DNA from: Paenibacillus silagei
GTDB lineage: Bacteria > Bacillota > Bacilli > Paenibacillales > Paenibacillaceae
DNA: 64,000 bases
Reading direction: 5' to 3'
NCBI RefSeq assembly: GCF_017874735.1
Contig: NZ_JAGGLV010000001.1
Location: forward strand, 124,001 to 188,000
This document shows positions 17,801-25,390 of this stretch, in pieces (position 1 is the first letter of the stretch; every line of letters starts with the position of its first letter). Below the pieces are notes generated by a model. The model did no database searches. It saw nothing but the letters and a program-made list of their open reading frames with translations, and had not been told where the DNA came from. The position numbers and the translations under genes were made by a program.

Positions 17801-18862
17801 AGTCACTGTATATAGTGTACCGCTCAATAGCGGTGAAGCTGTGGAGGCTGGCAACAGAGTTATTGTCGAGCTTCCCCCACCGGTAACATTCGTTGAATTG
17901 ACATTCAGCCATCTTGTTCTAGGGTCCCCTGCACCTGGAGAGACCGAGATTACTCCAGAGGCCGGACTCATCGGGCGGTCGAAGTATAGCTTAAGGGCTC
18001 CACTAACCGATGCGCCAAAAGATGCATTGGCCGGAGCCGTAGATGCAGAGATAGTACCCGTGCCGACCGTGGAGAAGCTCCAGCCGCTGCCGCTCGCTAT
18101 CCCCTGATAGGTTGTATTATTAGCATCCTTGAATGCATAAGCGTCGATAAGCACATAATAATTCCCGCCGGACGGAAGCTTATTAGCCAGTGTCAACGTC
18201 ACCGTTGTCGAGGAATCTGCACTCTGGAATGCTACCCCAGGTTCTCCATCTCTGATCGCAAACTCTTGTATAACCGCGTTATCCGCTGACGAGAGCAGCC
18301 TGACGCTGCCTCCTCCGGCTGTAAGGACTCCAGATAAGCGAATACTCAGCTCCGTTAAGCTACCTGCCTCTACTCTGGAATTGATGGCAGGAGACATGCT
18401 GCTTGCTGTAATCGCCGGATTTACCTCCGGGGCTGTCGTGAACTTCCAGCTTGTTGCCGCAGATTCATTGCCTGCACTATCCTTAAACAGCCCCTTAGGC
18501 ACACTTACGCTATATGTTTTGTAGGGAGCAAATTTAAGGCTGGCGCCTAGCTTGATCTCGTAGCTTGACGAGTTTCCGATTAGTCCTGCACTCCCGACTG
18601 CAATTTCCGTAAATACCGTTTCGGCATTTACATCTGTAATGGTGATTTTCCCGGCTTGCGGGATCACCTGGCGGTCAAAGCCAAGCCCCAGCGAAGCCCC
18701 GACATTTACAAAAGCAGACCCGTTCGCAGGAGAAATGCTGATTCCGAATTCCGAAGCGGCGTATACCGCTGATGTATGTATACCGATAACCGGACTGCCC
18801 AGACCAAGCAGCAGATTGCCTGCAATGATAATTGCCGTTCCTATTCTTAATTTCTTTCTCAT
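14834..18862 (-). CDS. Large SLH-domain surface protein with Ig-like repeats
   Basis: 1342-residue exported protein. After a signal peptide (RIGTAIIIAGNLLLGLGSPV, cleavage near VYA-AS) come about four Big_5-type Ig-like domains (residues 40-500), recognisable by repeated endings WKFTTA, WSFSTV, WTFTTA and WSFRTV. Next are about four SwmB-like repeats (about 500-900), each with phrases such as IRLRYNESL and VKISYTGGVRTIQDTSGNAA. The C-terminal 190 residues hold three SLH domains (AVAELAAKNIIDSSYGTAFK, ITREQMAIMMVRALEYTG, ATRGQAAVMLQRML). SLH domains bind pyruvylated wall polymer, so the protein is held at the cell surface. It is transcribed away from metK and has terminators on both sides. Ligand or adhesin function is unknown. 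Confidence 0.9.
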   Translation of the reverse strand: MRKKLRIGTAIIIAGNLLLGLGSPVIGIHTSAVYAASEFGISISPANGSAFVNVGASLGLGFDRQVIPQAGKITITDVNAETVFTEIAVGSAGLIGNSSSYEIKLGASLKFAPYKTYSVSVPKGLFKDSAGNESAATSWKFTTAPEVNPAITASSMSPAINSRVEAGSLTELSIRLSGVLTAGGGSVRLLSSADNAVIQEFAIRDGEPGVAFQSADSSTTVTLTLANKLPSGGNYYVLIDAYAFKDANNTTYQGIASGSGWSFSTVGTGTISASTAPANASFGASVSGALKLYFDRPMSPASGVISVSPGAGDPRTRWLNVNSTNVTGGGSSTITLLPASTASPLLSGTLYTVTIPQGAFYDQDGHLFPASGPYSWTFTTASLTSLSVAALTPADRSESVDISKTIAVNFNRDVVYNNTITNGVVLYKSNGSKVTATVQQGASAKEFLIKPTAALESDTIYYIDIAKGAFTDAADPSVQYEGLSGTKSWSFRTVAIDKTPPSLTSAVLENNRTIRLRYNESLNASVALLASSFGVTVNEETRNIESAYIQGDSVFVVISTGIAVGQNVKISYTGGVRTIQDTSGNAAPTFSGQQITNTIESALPTPKEGRITGRTVTLTFNDTLKTVSPYAYDQFVVTTDGYSLGVNSISSSGNTLYLTVGSEVGNSESVRVSYYAGSYPLVSSLGQNIANFAEFNIRNSKDNVPPVFQNATGAGNKILLNYNEGLSTINLPMNSQFSVLVGGKPNYVTNVSVSGSQATLTLQTALPVNGTVTVSYVPGTLGLSDLNGNRAAYVDLQPVTVTSATVVSEISIATVKGNELNVTFNKSMQSSSKLYVNQFGIKADGSSIDVQDFSLSGTLLKLNLSQAVTAGQKVELSYLSGAGMITDTNGNSLPSFNSLSVQNLTTGVTGNGSRPSYLGTLPASEFGKEYPLLKSDSALGVTDLSVYKQMVKRYDLNAERMAASYQYLKLAGGDELVFEVPSTEKSAYVTVPLKALSDAAASNKNAKLIIRYGDQMYGVKLSDIDVNSLIASLGTDINKVSLVLRMESVPGGTFYSFEQKIGSQAMRNVTGLMDLRLTGSIKDNYSNAKELNVKGQYTVRNAAVLNSAQTMAAGVDSTYNDAIYLPAQIATVGSNSVVSARTNGNQVVGVFISLRTFGDMTSHWSKTAVAELAAKNIIDSSYGTAFKPDQPITRSEFAVMLSRGLGLQAVRGGASQFKDVRPFTQTSDFIEAAAKAGIINGNTDGTFRAEDKITREQMAIMMVRALEYTGQPVTLSASVMDTLSPFKDRARILSQSIEFVAKAVKAGIIQGVSTTQFQPQGNATRGQAAVMLQRMLKTAGYL

Positions 18863-18984
18863 TCTTAAAAAACCCCTTTCAGCCCTTCCAGCACTTCTTG
18901 TATTTGTATACTGTTATATTTCGGCTAAAGGGCTTCCAAAGTTTAGAAGATGACGGCTGAGGGCACATCTGCTTACTTTTTCAC

Positions 18985-19032
18985 AAAAAAAAGCCCACAC
19001 ATCACCCTCTTCATGAGGGCTTCTGTATGGGC
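18985..19032 (-). terminator. Terminator after metK
   Basis: Nine-bp outer stem (GCCCATACA with TGTGTGGGC, 19024-19032 and 18993-19001) enclosing a second CCCTC/GAGGG stem, followed by eight T residues on the minus strand (18985-18992). Confidence 0.92.
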
Positions 19033-19050
19033 ATGTTTATTCTTAATTTC

Positions 19051-20253
19051 TTAGATTCCAGACTGAGCCTTTAACAAATCCGCCTTATCCACGCGTTCCC
19101 ACGGAAGGTCCACATCGGTACGGCCAAAATGTCCATAAGCTGCAGTCTGTCTATAGATAGGTTTACGCAGATCCAGCATTGAGATGATTCCCGCCGGACG
19201 AAGATCAAAGTTATCGCTAATCAGTTGAACCAGCTTCTCCTCACTGATCTTGCCCGTTCCATATGTATCCACATTGATTGATACAGGGTTTGCAACTCCG
19301 ATAGCATACGCCAATTGAATCTCGCACTTGTCAGCAAGGCCGGCAGCGACCAGATTCTTCGCTACATAACGAGCCGCATAGGCTGCAGAACGGTCCACTT
19401 TGGTCGGATCTTTACCGGAGAAGGCTCCGCCGCCGTGACGGGCATAACCGCCATATGTATCCACAATGATCTTACGACCAGTCAGACCGGCATCTCCTTG
19501 AGGACCACCAATAACGAAACGGCCAGTAGGATTAATGAAATATTTAGTGGCTTCATCCAATAGTTCAGCCGGAACAACCGGAAGAATGACATGCTCTTTG
19601 ATGTCTGCCTGAATTTGCTCAAGGGTAATTTCTTCTGCATGCTGGGTAGATACAACGATAGTATCCACACGCACCGGCTTGTCGCCTTGGTACTCAATCG
19701 TAACCTGGGTTTTGCCATCCGGACGCAGATATTTCAAAGTTCCATCTTTACGGACTTCCGCCAGACGCCGGGCAATCCGGTGAGACAGGGCAATCGGAAG
19801 CGGCATAAGCTCAGGTGTCTCATTCGTAGCGAACCCGAACATCAGACCTTGGTCACCGGCACCAATGTTAGCAGTCTCTTCAGCTAATGACGCAGGGTCC
19901 CGATGCTCAAGAGCAGCATTTACACCCTGGGCAATGTCTGCCGATTGCTCGTTCAAGGAGCTAAGGACAGCACAAGTATTATAATCAAAGCCAAACTTCG
20001 CGCGGGTATAGCCAATTTCCTTAATAGTATTACGTACGATTGCCGGAATATCCACATATTCAGATTTAGTGCTAATTTCCCCGATGACAAGCACAAGACC
20101 TGTTGCTACAGCTACCTCACAAGCTACACGGGCATTAGGATCGTTAGCAAGAAATGCATCTAGTACCGCGTCGGATATCTGATCACAGATTTTATCGGGG
20201 TGTCCCTCCGTTACGGACTCAGAAGTAAACAGATGACGCCCTTTGATCGACAT
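19051..20253 (-). CDS. metK: S-adenosylmethionine synthetase
   Basis: 400-residue methionine adenosyltransferase, making S-adenosylmethionine from methionine and ATP. Signature stretches are [20 protein letters not shown] near the start, [12 protein letters not shown] in the middle (ATP-binding hexapeptide region), and [20 protein letters not shown]. The ATG at 20253 is 7 bases after GGGAGGTT; the frame is open 42 bases further upstream but without conserved sequence. It is a single-gene unit ended by a strong terminator. I could not find the conserved core of an S-box SAM riboswitch upstream; the leader has other hairpins instead. Confidence 0.97.
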   Translation of the reverse strand: MSIKGRHLFTSESVTEGHPDKICDQISDAVLDAFLANDPNARVACEVAVATGLVLVIGEISTKSEYVDIPAIVRNTIKEIGYTRAKFGFDYNTCAVLSSLNEQSADIAQGVNAALEHRDPASLAEETANIGAGDQGLMFGFATNETPELMPLPIALSHRIARRLAEVRKDGTLKYLRPDGKTQVTIEYQGDKPVRVDTIVVSTQHAEEITLEQIQADIKEHVILPVVPAELLDEATKYFINPTGRFVIGGPQGDAGLTGRKIIVDTYGGYARHGGGAFSGKDPTKVDRSAAYAARYVAKNLVAAGLADKCEIQLAYAIGVANPVSINVDTYGTGKISEEKLVQLISDNFDLRPAGIISMLDLRKPIYRQTAAYGHFGRTDVDLPWERVDKADLLKAQSGI

Positions 20254-20337
20254 ATACAACAACCTCCCATATTGTTGATCTGACACTGTATTCAAGGGGG
20301 CTCCCTAGTAGATAACAGGCCAAATATAAGTAGTAGA

Positions 20338-20367
20338 ATAATAATGGCCAATGCCTGTTTTATTCAA
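20338..20367 (-). promoter_or_regulatory. Candidate metK promoter
   Basis: TTGAAT (20362-20367), 18 bases, TATTAT (20338-20343) on the minus strand, a sigma-A-like promoter located after the hairpin at 20366-20396. A 7-bp inverted repeat AACAGGC/GCCTGTT (20314-20320 with 20353-20359) brackets it and could be an operator. Confidence 0.45.
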
Positions 20368-20396
20368 AAAATGAACCTTTTCCAGATGGAAAAGGT
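20366..20396 (-). terminator. Hairpin with T tract between the SASP gene and metK
   Basis: Perfect 10-bp stem ACCTTTTCCA/TGGAAAAGGT (20387-20396 with 20375-20384) and a 2-base centre, followed on the minus strand by TCATTTTTT. It most simply terminates the SASP transcript. It also lies downstream of a good promoter match at 20418-20446, so it could instead attenuate metK. Confidence 0.75.
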
Positions 20397-20417
20397 CTAC
20401 GGCCTTCCTCAAAGGTC

Positions 20418-20446
20418 ATATTATCTTATTTACCGGTGGCTGTCAA
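20418..20446 (-). promoter_or_regulatory. Sigma-A-like promoter upstream of the metK leader hairpin
   Basis: TTGACA (20441-20446), 17 bases, TAATAT (20418-20423) on the minus strand, a near-consensus match just after the SASP stop codon. Transcripts from it would run at once into the hairpin at 20366-20396, which makes it either a chance match or the start of an attenuated metK leader. Confidence 0.5.
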
Positions 20447-20456
20447 TTGAAGCCAG

Positions 20457-20729
20457 TTATGCGAAAAGAGACTGCTCTGCCTGTTTGATCAACCTCTTTG
20501 TGATTTCCCCGCCAACAGATCCATTATCTCTGGAGCTCAGATGTCCCAGATATGGAGTTCCTCCAGAAACACTTGCTCCGCCAATCGTCCCCAGCTCAGA
20601 AGCAAACTCCGTATCCATTCCTCCGCCGTACGAAGCTCCATATAATCCGAATTCAGAAGCAATTTCATATTGCATTTGTTTCAGCATTGCCCGGCTCTCT
20701 GGTACCACAGTGCGATTTGTACGTGCCAT
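20457..20729 (-). CDS. Alpha/beta-type small acid-soluble spore protein, enlarged
   Basis: 90-residue DNA-binding spore protein. It has the germination-protease site (MQYEIASEFGL, cut between A and S in the family) and the conserved DNA-binding block RDNGSVGGEITKRLIKQAEQ. These proteins coat spore DNA in the A form and are degraded at germination. Usual length is 60-75 residues; here about 25 residues rich in Gly and Ser separate the two blocks, and they include a second protease-site-like EFASELG. Shine-Dalgarno GGAGGTG lies 7 bases before the ATG. Expression in the forespore is expected from the family; I did not find a clear sigma-G promoter. Confidence 0.93.
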   Translation of the reverse strand: MARTNRTVVPESRAMLKQMQYEIASEFGLYGASYGGGMDTEFASELGTIGGASVSGGTPYLGHLSSRDNGSVGGEITKRLIKQAEQSLFA

Positions 20730-20917
20730 GTTACAGCACCTCCTGCGAATTTTTTTTAAGATTACAGGTGGTATTGTGTACGAATCCCAAAGGCCTGAGT
20801 CGGCTTAATGTTTGTCAACTGTGGGAATGAGTTCCGGTGTATATGGAGGTCCAAAATAGGGCATTCTTTATATAGAAAGAAAATGTTAATTGTAGTGTAA
20901 CTTAAATGGGTTGCAGC

Positions 20918-21487
20918 TTATTTTAGAGTATATGCTCCACGGACCATAACAACGATTTTCATCGTTTGACCGTCCTGTACAGCAATTCCACGGCCATCCC
21001 GGGGGAAAGATAACAGATGATTCGTAGGCGCAGCTACACCATTCGCCAAATCGACACCATCCGTCAAGTCAGCTACCCCATTAGCATCTTGGGAATAAAT
21101 AACCGCTTTGCCGGCGCGAACAATAAATTCTGCACCCGCCCCGGCAATCAGGGTTTGTCCAGGTTTCACATCAACGATTTCGCTGGCATTGCCCGTATTG
21201 CCTGTATCACCCGAACCGGAAGCCGGCGCTTTGGTAGGAGCTGTGGTTGCAGCCGGTGCATTAGTTGCAGTAGCAGCCGGAGTCTGAGTAGGTGGACTAA
21301 TTGTTCCACCCTGCAAAGCCTTCTGGATCTGTTGGTCCACATAGCTTTTAGTAACCACCGGGTCCTCAGCCGTTCCTGGCTGTGATCCAACACCGGCGCC
21401 TTCAGCCTTTAAGTTAAGCACGGAGCCTGCCCACAGGCCACCTGCCAGCAGCACTGCTGACATCGTAACTTTCCAAGCGGTCTTCAC
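20918..21487 (-). CDS. Secreted protein of unknown function next to the S-layer gene
   Basis: 189-residue predicted exported protein. It has a signal peptide (VTMSAVLLAGGLWAGSVLNL), a short motif DPVVTKSYVDQQIQKAL often seen in Firmicute surface proteins, a Pro/Thr/Ala-rich linker (about residues 65-100), and a small C-terminal beta-rich domain containing VDVKPGQTLIAGAGAEFIVR and LLSFPRDGRGIAV. I recognise no enzyme motif. The start is GTG at 21487, 8 bases after GGAGG. It follows the S-layer gene terminator, so it probably has its own promoter. Its linker-plus-domain layout suggests an extracellular wall-facing protein. Confidence 0.72.
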   Translation of the reverse strand: MKTAWKVTMSAVLLAGGLWAGSVLNLKAEGAGVGSQPGTAEDPVVTKSYVDQQIQKALQGGTISPPTQTPAATATNAPAATTAPTKAPASGSGDTGNTGNASEIVDVKPGQTLIAGAGAEFIVRAGKAVIYSQDANGVADLTDGVDLANGVAAPTNHLLSFPRDGRGIAVQDGQTMKIVVMVRGAYTLK

Positions 21488-21522
21488 AAGTGATTCCTCC
21501 TCATAATGGGATAAATGGCTAT

Positions 21523-21553
21523 AAAAAAAGAATAGCCTCCGAAGAGGCTATTC
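21523..21553 (-). terminator. Terminator after the S-layer gene
   Basis: Perfect 10-bp stem GAATAGCCTC/GAGGCTATTC (21544-21553 with 21530-21539) closed by TTCG on the minus strand, followed by seven T residues (21523-21529). Confidence 0.93.
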
Positions 21554-21573
21554 CTAATTGCAGTAATCGGAGA

Positions 21574-24261
21574 TTACTTAACAGTGATGGAAGTACCAGT
21601 GTTAACTTTATTTCCTTCAACGTCAGTGATGTTAGCAATAGGTGCTACATCTCTAACTTTCACACTCAATGTGTAAACAGTGTTACCATTAAGATCGATA
21701 ACTCCATTTGCATCATTGAATGTTACATAGAACTTGTCGGCTGCAGAAGCATTACCGATAGTAGCAAATGATGAAGGATCTACAGGAGTACCATTCAGCG
21801 TGAAGATAAAGTCACCAGCATCTGCATTCTTAACTACTTCAGAGAATGTCAGAATCATTGTTTTGCTGTCAGAAGCGGATACTACAGCAGAAGACAATGT
21901 AGGTCTTACTCTGTCACCCAGTTTGATGACCTGTTCAAAAGCAACGTCCAAACCGTTTCCGGCAGTATCCACGATACCAGCAACTGTGAACTTGTAGTTT
22001 TTAGTTTCGCTAATGCTGGACTTAGGAATGTGAACTTCTGCAACTCTTGTAGTGCTGCCACTTGTTGCAGGCAGCAACGTTACATAAGAACCAACTGGAA
22101 GTGCAGCGTCAGCCAATGTATAACTGTTATTATCTTGAAGCGATTTGATGTTAAGTTCTGAGTTATCCGTAGCAGTTACACGGATTACGTAATCTGCGCT
22201 AGTCTCAACCTCAGTTTGGTATACAGCGCTGATAACTGTTGGTCTTTCAGTATCAGTGGAAGCACTGCTTCCTGTTACAGGCAATACTGTTGCAGCAGAT
22301 TTGTTCTTAGCGTAGCTCGTATCAGCCGCAAGGCCTGCAGGTAGACGAAGAGTTTGAGCACCAACTACAGCAGTCGTTCCTACTTTGAATGTCAAAGACT
22401 TGCCATCATTAGAACGGCCAGTATAAACCAGATCAGTATTGGCAACACCAGTAGAGTCATTGATCAAAGTCAGACCATTAACATTACCATAAGTAACTTC
22501 TTCAGAGAACTTGATAGTGATACCAGTTCCGGCTTTGTAAGTTACGCTAGTTACCGTTGGAGCTACTGTATCCTTAGTGAAAGTGATTGGTTGGGACAGT
22601 GCAGTTCCCAGAGTGTTACCAAGTGTATCACGAACACTTGCTCCGAAAACAATTGTTCCTGTGAATGTTCCACTCTCAGGCAGGCTCGCCATAGTTGAAG
22701 TCAAGATGAACGTCTTGCCATCAACACCAGCATTGATTTGCATAACACTCTTCAGTTCACCGTTAGGGTCGAGCAAACGTACGCTACCTACCAGGGAATT
22801 GAAATCAATGTTTTTATTGAATACAACTTTAACTTTCTTGTCGCCTTCTGCAGTCGCGCTTACGATTGTAGGAGCAGCGGAATCAGCAGTTACAGTGACA
22901 GAAGCTTTTGTTGGATTAGGGTTAGCAACATTTCCCGCATAATCAGTCAGATTAGTCAGGGATACATCATAAGTTGCGCCACTAGTCAATGCAGAACCAG
23001 TGTTCAAAGTCACTTCGTCAAGTGGAGCATAAGTATCGCGGCTCACACTTGCTGGAGCGCCGTTAACGTATGCAATCAACCCAGCAGTTTTAACTGGCTC
23101 GCTCAGTTTAACGTAAACTTTGTTAGTTGTTGTTTTAGCAACAGAGGATACGGAAGCAACAGTTGGAGCAGTTGTATCAGCAACAGTCAACAAGTTAGTG
23201 AAGGCTGGAATAGCTTCCCCGGCAGTTGTTTTCACACTGTCTTTAATTACAACAGTGTAAGTACCTTTAAGATACTCACTACCTGCAAATGTGATCCAAG
23301 CTTCTGTACCATCGGAAGCCAGAACTACGTTTGCGTTATTAGCATTCACCAATTGATCGCTGTTGTTAACACGAGTTACTTTAACAACTTCATCAATCAA
23401 TTTCGCGCCGTTAGCAGTGTTTTCAACAAGTGTTTCTCCATCAATAGCACGGTTGAACTTAACAACCAGTTGCTTAGCGTTTGGAGCAGTTACGGAAACT
23501 ACCTTAGGAGCCTGCAGAGTTACTTTTGCAGTGTAGTCCTTTTCAAGGTGTTTGAAGTTGATTGTTGTTTCAACGCCTGCTACCAGAGCAGTTGTCAATT
23601 CAACGTTTGCAGTAGTTTTGTCAGAGAAAGTTACAACTACTTTGGTTGGGCTTACTGCTTCAGCAGAAGCTACAGTCAATGTAGGAACTTTACCGATTTG
23701 ATCAGCATAGTAAGCTGTTTCAACTACCAAAGAACGAAGAGCGTTAGCTTTGAAGTTGGCAGTTTTCTCTACCAGACCAGCGTTGATAACTGCTTGCGCA
23801 TAGCCCTTAGCCCATACAGATGCACTGTTATCAGTTGTAGTTGGTTGTTCCAGCTTAAGAGCGATAGCCAATACTTTAGCTACTTCTTCAACTGTTACTT
23901 TACCGTTGTAGTTGAAGATACCTTTAACAGTATCTTGACCCTGCATCAATCCTGCTGCAGTAACTGCTTCGATGTAAGGAACAGCCCAGTTTTTAGCGTT
24001 GTAACCTTTATCGTTGTAAGACAACTTGCCAGTTACTTCAGTAAGACCGAACAATTTAGTAACGATCTTAGCGAATTCTCCGCGAGTCAGATCTTTATCA
24101 AGATGAGCCTTACCATCAGGGAACCCATTAACAACACCCTTTGCTGCTAAAGCATCAAATGCTTGTTGTGGAGTTACCTTTGCTGTTTCACCAAATGCTA
24201 CAGAGGCAAACATCGAGAATGCCATTGCTGTAGATAATGCTACGGATAAAATTTTCTTCAT
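21574..24261 (-). CDS. Probable major S-layer protein (N-terminal SLH domains, Ig-like body)
   Basis: 895-residue exported protein from the ATG at 24261. The signal peptide MKKILSVALSTAMAFSMFAS ends near VAFGE. Three SLH domains fill residues 25-190 (VTPQQAFDALAAKGVVNGFP, VPYIEAVTAAGLMQG, YAQAVINAGLVEKTAN). The remainder is a chain of Ig-like beta domains with recurring openings such as APTVTSV and ENTxDTxGN-like loops. N-terminal SLH placement, the low use of rare codons and a very long leader fit an abundant S-layer subunit. The frame is open to an ATG at 24333 that has a better-spaced Shine-Dalgarno, which would add 24 residues before the signal peptide; both starts may be used. A strong terminator follows the gene. 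Confidence 0.88.
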   Translation of the reverse strand: MKKILSVALSTAMAFSMFASVAFGETAKVTPQQAFDALAAKGVVNGFPDGKAHLDKDLTRGEFAKIVTKLFGLTEVTGKLSYNDKGYNAKNWAVPYIEAVTAAGLMQGQDTVKGIFNYNGKVTVEEVAKVLAIALKLEQPTTTDNSASVWAKGYAQAVINAGLVEKTANFKANALRSLVVETAYYADQIGKVPTLTVASAEAVSPTKVVVTFSDKTTANVELTTALVAGVETTINFKHLEKDYTAKVTLQAPKVVSVTAPNAKQLVVKFNRAIDGETLVENTANGAKLIDEVVKVTRVNNSDQLVNANNANVVLASDGTEAWITFAGSEYLKGTYTVVIKDSVKTTAGEAIPAFTNLLTVADTTAPTVASVSSVAKTTTNKVYVKLSEPVKTAGLIAYVNGAPASVSRDTYAPLDEVTLNTGSALTSGATYDVSLTNLTDYAGNVANPNPTKASVTVTADSAAPTIVSATAEGDKKVKVVFNKNIDFNSLVGSVRLLDPNGELKSVMQINAGVDGKTFILTSTMASLPESGTFTGTIVFGASVRDTLGNTLGTALSQPITFTKDTVAPTVTSVTYKAGTGITIKFSEEVTYGNVNGLTLINDSTGVANTDLVYTGRSNDGKSLTFKVGTTAVVGAQTLRLPAGLAADTSYAKNKSAATVLPVTGSSASTDTERPTVISAVYQTEVETSADYVIRVTATDNSELNIKSLQDNNSYTLADAALPVGSYVTLLPATSGSTTRVAEVHIPKSSISETKNYKFTVAGIVDTAGNGLDVAFEQVIKLGDRVRPTLSSAVVSASDSKTMILTFSEVVKNADAGDFIFTLNGTPVDPSSFATIGNASAADKFYVTFNDANGVIDLNGNTVYTLSVKVRDVAPIANITDVEGNKVNTGTSITVK

Positions 24262-24457
24262 AACCTTTTTTTCTCCTCCTTGGACATTCATAAACTGGGA
24301 TTTTTCTTTAGTTGTGTAGCTCATATCACTCATTTGTCGAGCACCCCCTTTCCCGAGTTGAGCAGATTAAGTATAAATAATGTCTGTGACGGGTATCACA
24401 GAAACTTGTAAACAGCTTCAAGGCATAGTAATACTAGATTCCTAATTCTACCTAAGT

Positions 24458-24486
24458 ATTATACAATGTGCCTCTAGTCACGTAAA
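24458..24486 (-). promoter_or_regulatory. Candidate S-layer promoter, proximal
   Basis: TTTACG (24481-24486), 17 bases, exact TATAAT (24458-24463) on the minus strand. The transcript would have a leader of about 190 bases to the ATG at 24261. Confidence 0.55.
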
Positions 24487-24701
24487 GCTAATTTTTCCAT
24501 TTAGCAATGAACAGTGCCTTGAGGGCATTCCGCAATTGCCTTGTGCAAGTGACTCTACACCTTAAACGCAATAGTTTCAAAAAAGTTGCGCTTTGGTTAA
24601 AAAAACTTTTTCTGCCCTGCTGTATCCCTGCCCCGATACTCTAGAAGATACAATATGTATGTTCTACTAACTATTGTTAATGTTGGGTGGCTACGGGAAT
24701 C

Positions 24702-24731
24702 AGTATAGCATAGAGGCATTCCAAACGTCAT
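24702..24731 (-). promoter_or_regulatory. Candidate S-layer promoter, distal
   Basis: An extended -10 box TGC-TATACT (24702-24710) with ATGACG 18 bases upstream (24726-24731) on the minus strand. A transcript from here would carry a leader of about 430 bases. Tandem promoters and long leaders are typical of S-layer genes; use of this one is inferred. Confidence 0.4.
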
Positions 24732-24735
24732 TAAA

Positions 24736-24766
24736 CAATATTTGCTAAGTTTATAAACAAATATTG
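24736..24766. repeat. Inverted repeat upstream of the S-layer promoters
   Basis: Perfect 9-bp arms CAATATTTG (24736-24744) and CAAATATTG (24758-24766) separated by 13 bases, within the roughly 600-bp gene-free stretch before the S-layer gene. It lies just upstream of the distal promoter, where a regulator could bind. The rest of this stretch shows no open frame that I would call a gene. Confidence 0.55.
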
Positions 24767-24861
24767 CATACTAAATGTGGTTTTTTTGTTGACCAACATT
24801 CGAGCTAATAAGTATATACCCACATTGCAGCAGGGTTAACACGTTCCCAGATAATGATTGA

Positions 24862-24898
24862 CATAAAGAAAGGCTACTGAGATCAACTCAGCAGCCTT
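24862..24898 (-). terminator. Terminator after the small helical gene
   Basis: 12-bp stem (24887-24898 with 24870-24881, one wobble pair) with a 5-base loop, followed on the minus strand by TCTTTATG. It ends the transcript of the gene at 24923. Confidence 0.75.
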
Positions 24899-24922
24899 AC
24901 CTTCAACTCAGTATATCCAGGG

Positions 24923-25264
24923 CTATCGAATCTTCATAGATAGCTGTATTAACTCCTGGCGCTTCTCAGGACTTGCATTTACATTCTCATACATGGCATC
25001 GATCGCTGCGCGGTTCTCACGGTAGGTCTTCTCATGCTTGATGGTGCTATGGGACCAATCGATCAAAGCATTCTCAGCAATAACAAGTTCATTATAAGCA
25101 TCATGGAAGCCAGTTGCTTGGACAAGCTCTTCCATTACCTCCTGAGTGATCTCCTGCAGAGCCCGCTTCGCTGCAATTTCCTTTTCCATAACCTTTGCTC
25201 TATTCTCAAACATATTCTTTGCTTTCGTGTAATCCAATTGTGCTTTTGATAAAATCGGTTTCAT
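24923..25264 (-). CDS. Small all-helical cytoplasmic protein, unknown function
   Basis: 113 residues with no signal peptide or membrane segment. The sequence is charged and helical throughout (KAKNMFENRAKVMEKEIAAK, ELVIAENALIDWSHSTIKHE). Its size and helical pattern recall the YlbF/YmcA group, but I see no conserved motif that would support that name. AGGTG lies about 10 bases before the ATG at 25264. It sits alone between two surface-protein genes with a terminator after it, so it is probably monocistronic. Confidence 0.7.
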   Translation of the reverse strand: MKPILSKAQLDYTKAKNMFENRAKVMEKEIAAKRALQEITQEVMEELVQATGFHDAYNELVIAENALIDWSHSTIKHEKTYRENRAAIDAMYENVNASPEKRQELIQLSMKIR

Positions 25265-25390
25265 CGATGGCTTTCACCTTTCACGTAAAAATGGTTTCTT
25301 TGACATTGTAACGCAAATGGGAGCAGATTACAAAGATGTCCGAATGGTAATTTAACCTGAATAAGGTTTTTACTCTGGGACTGTTACTGC

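Noticed and set aside
22738..24150. 470-codon open frame on the plus strand opposite the S-layer gene
   Set aside because: Ser/Cys/Tyr-rich, no start signal, no known motif, and exactly antisense to a well-supported SLH protein; it results from the codon bias of that gene.
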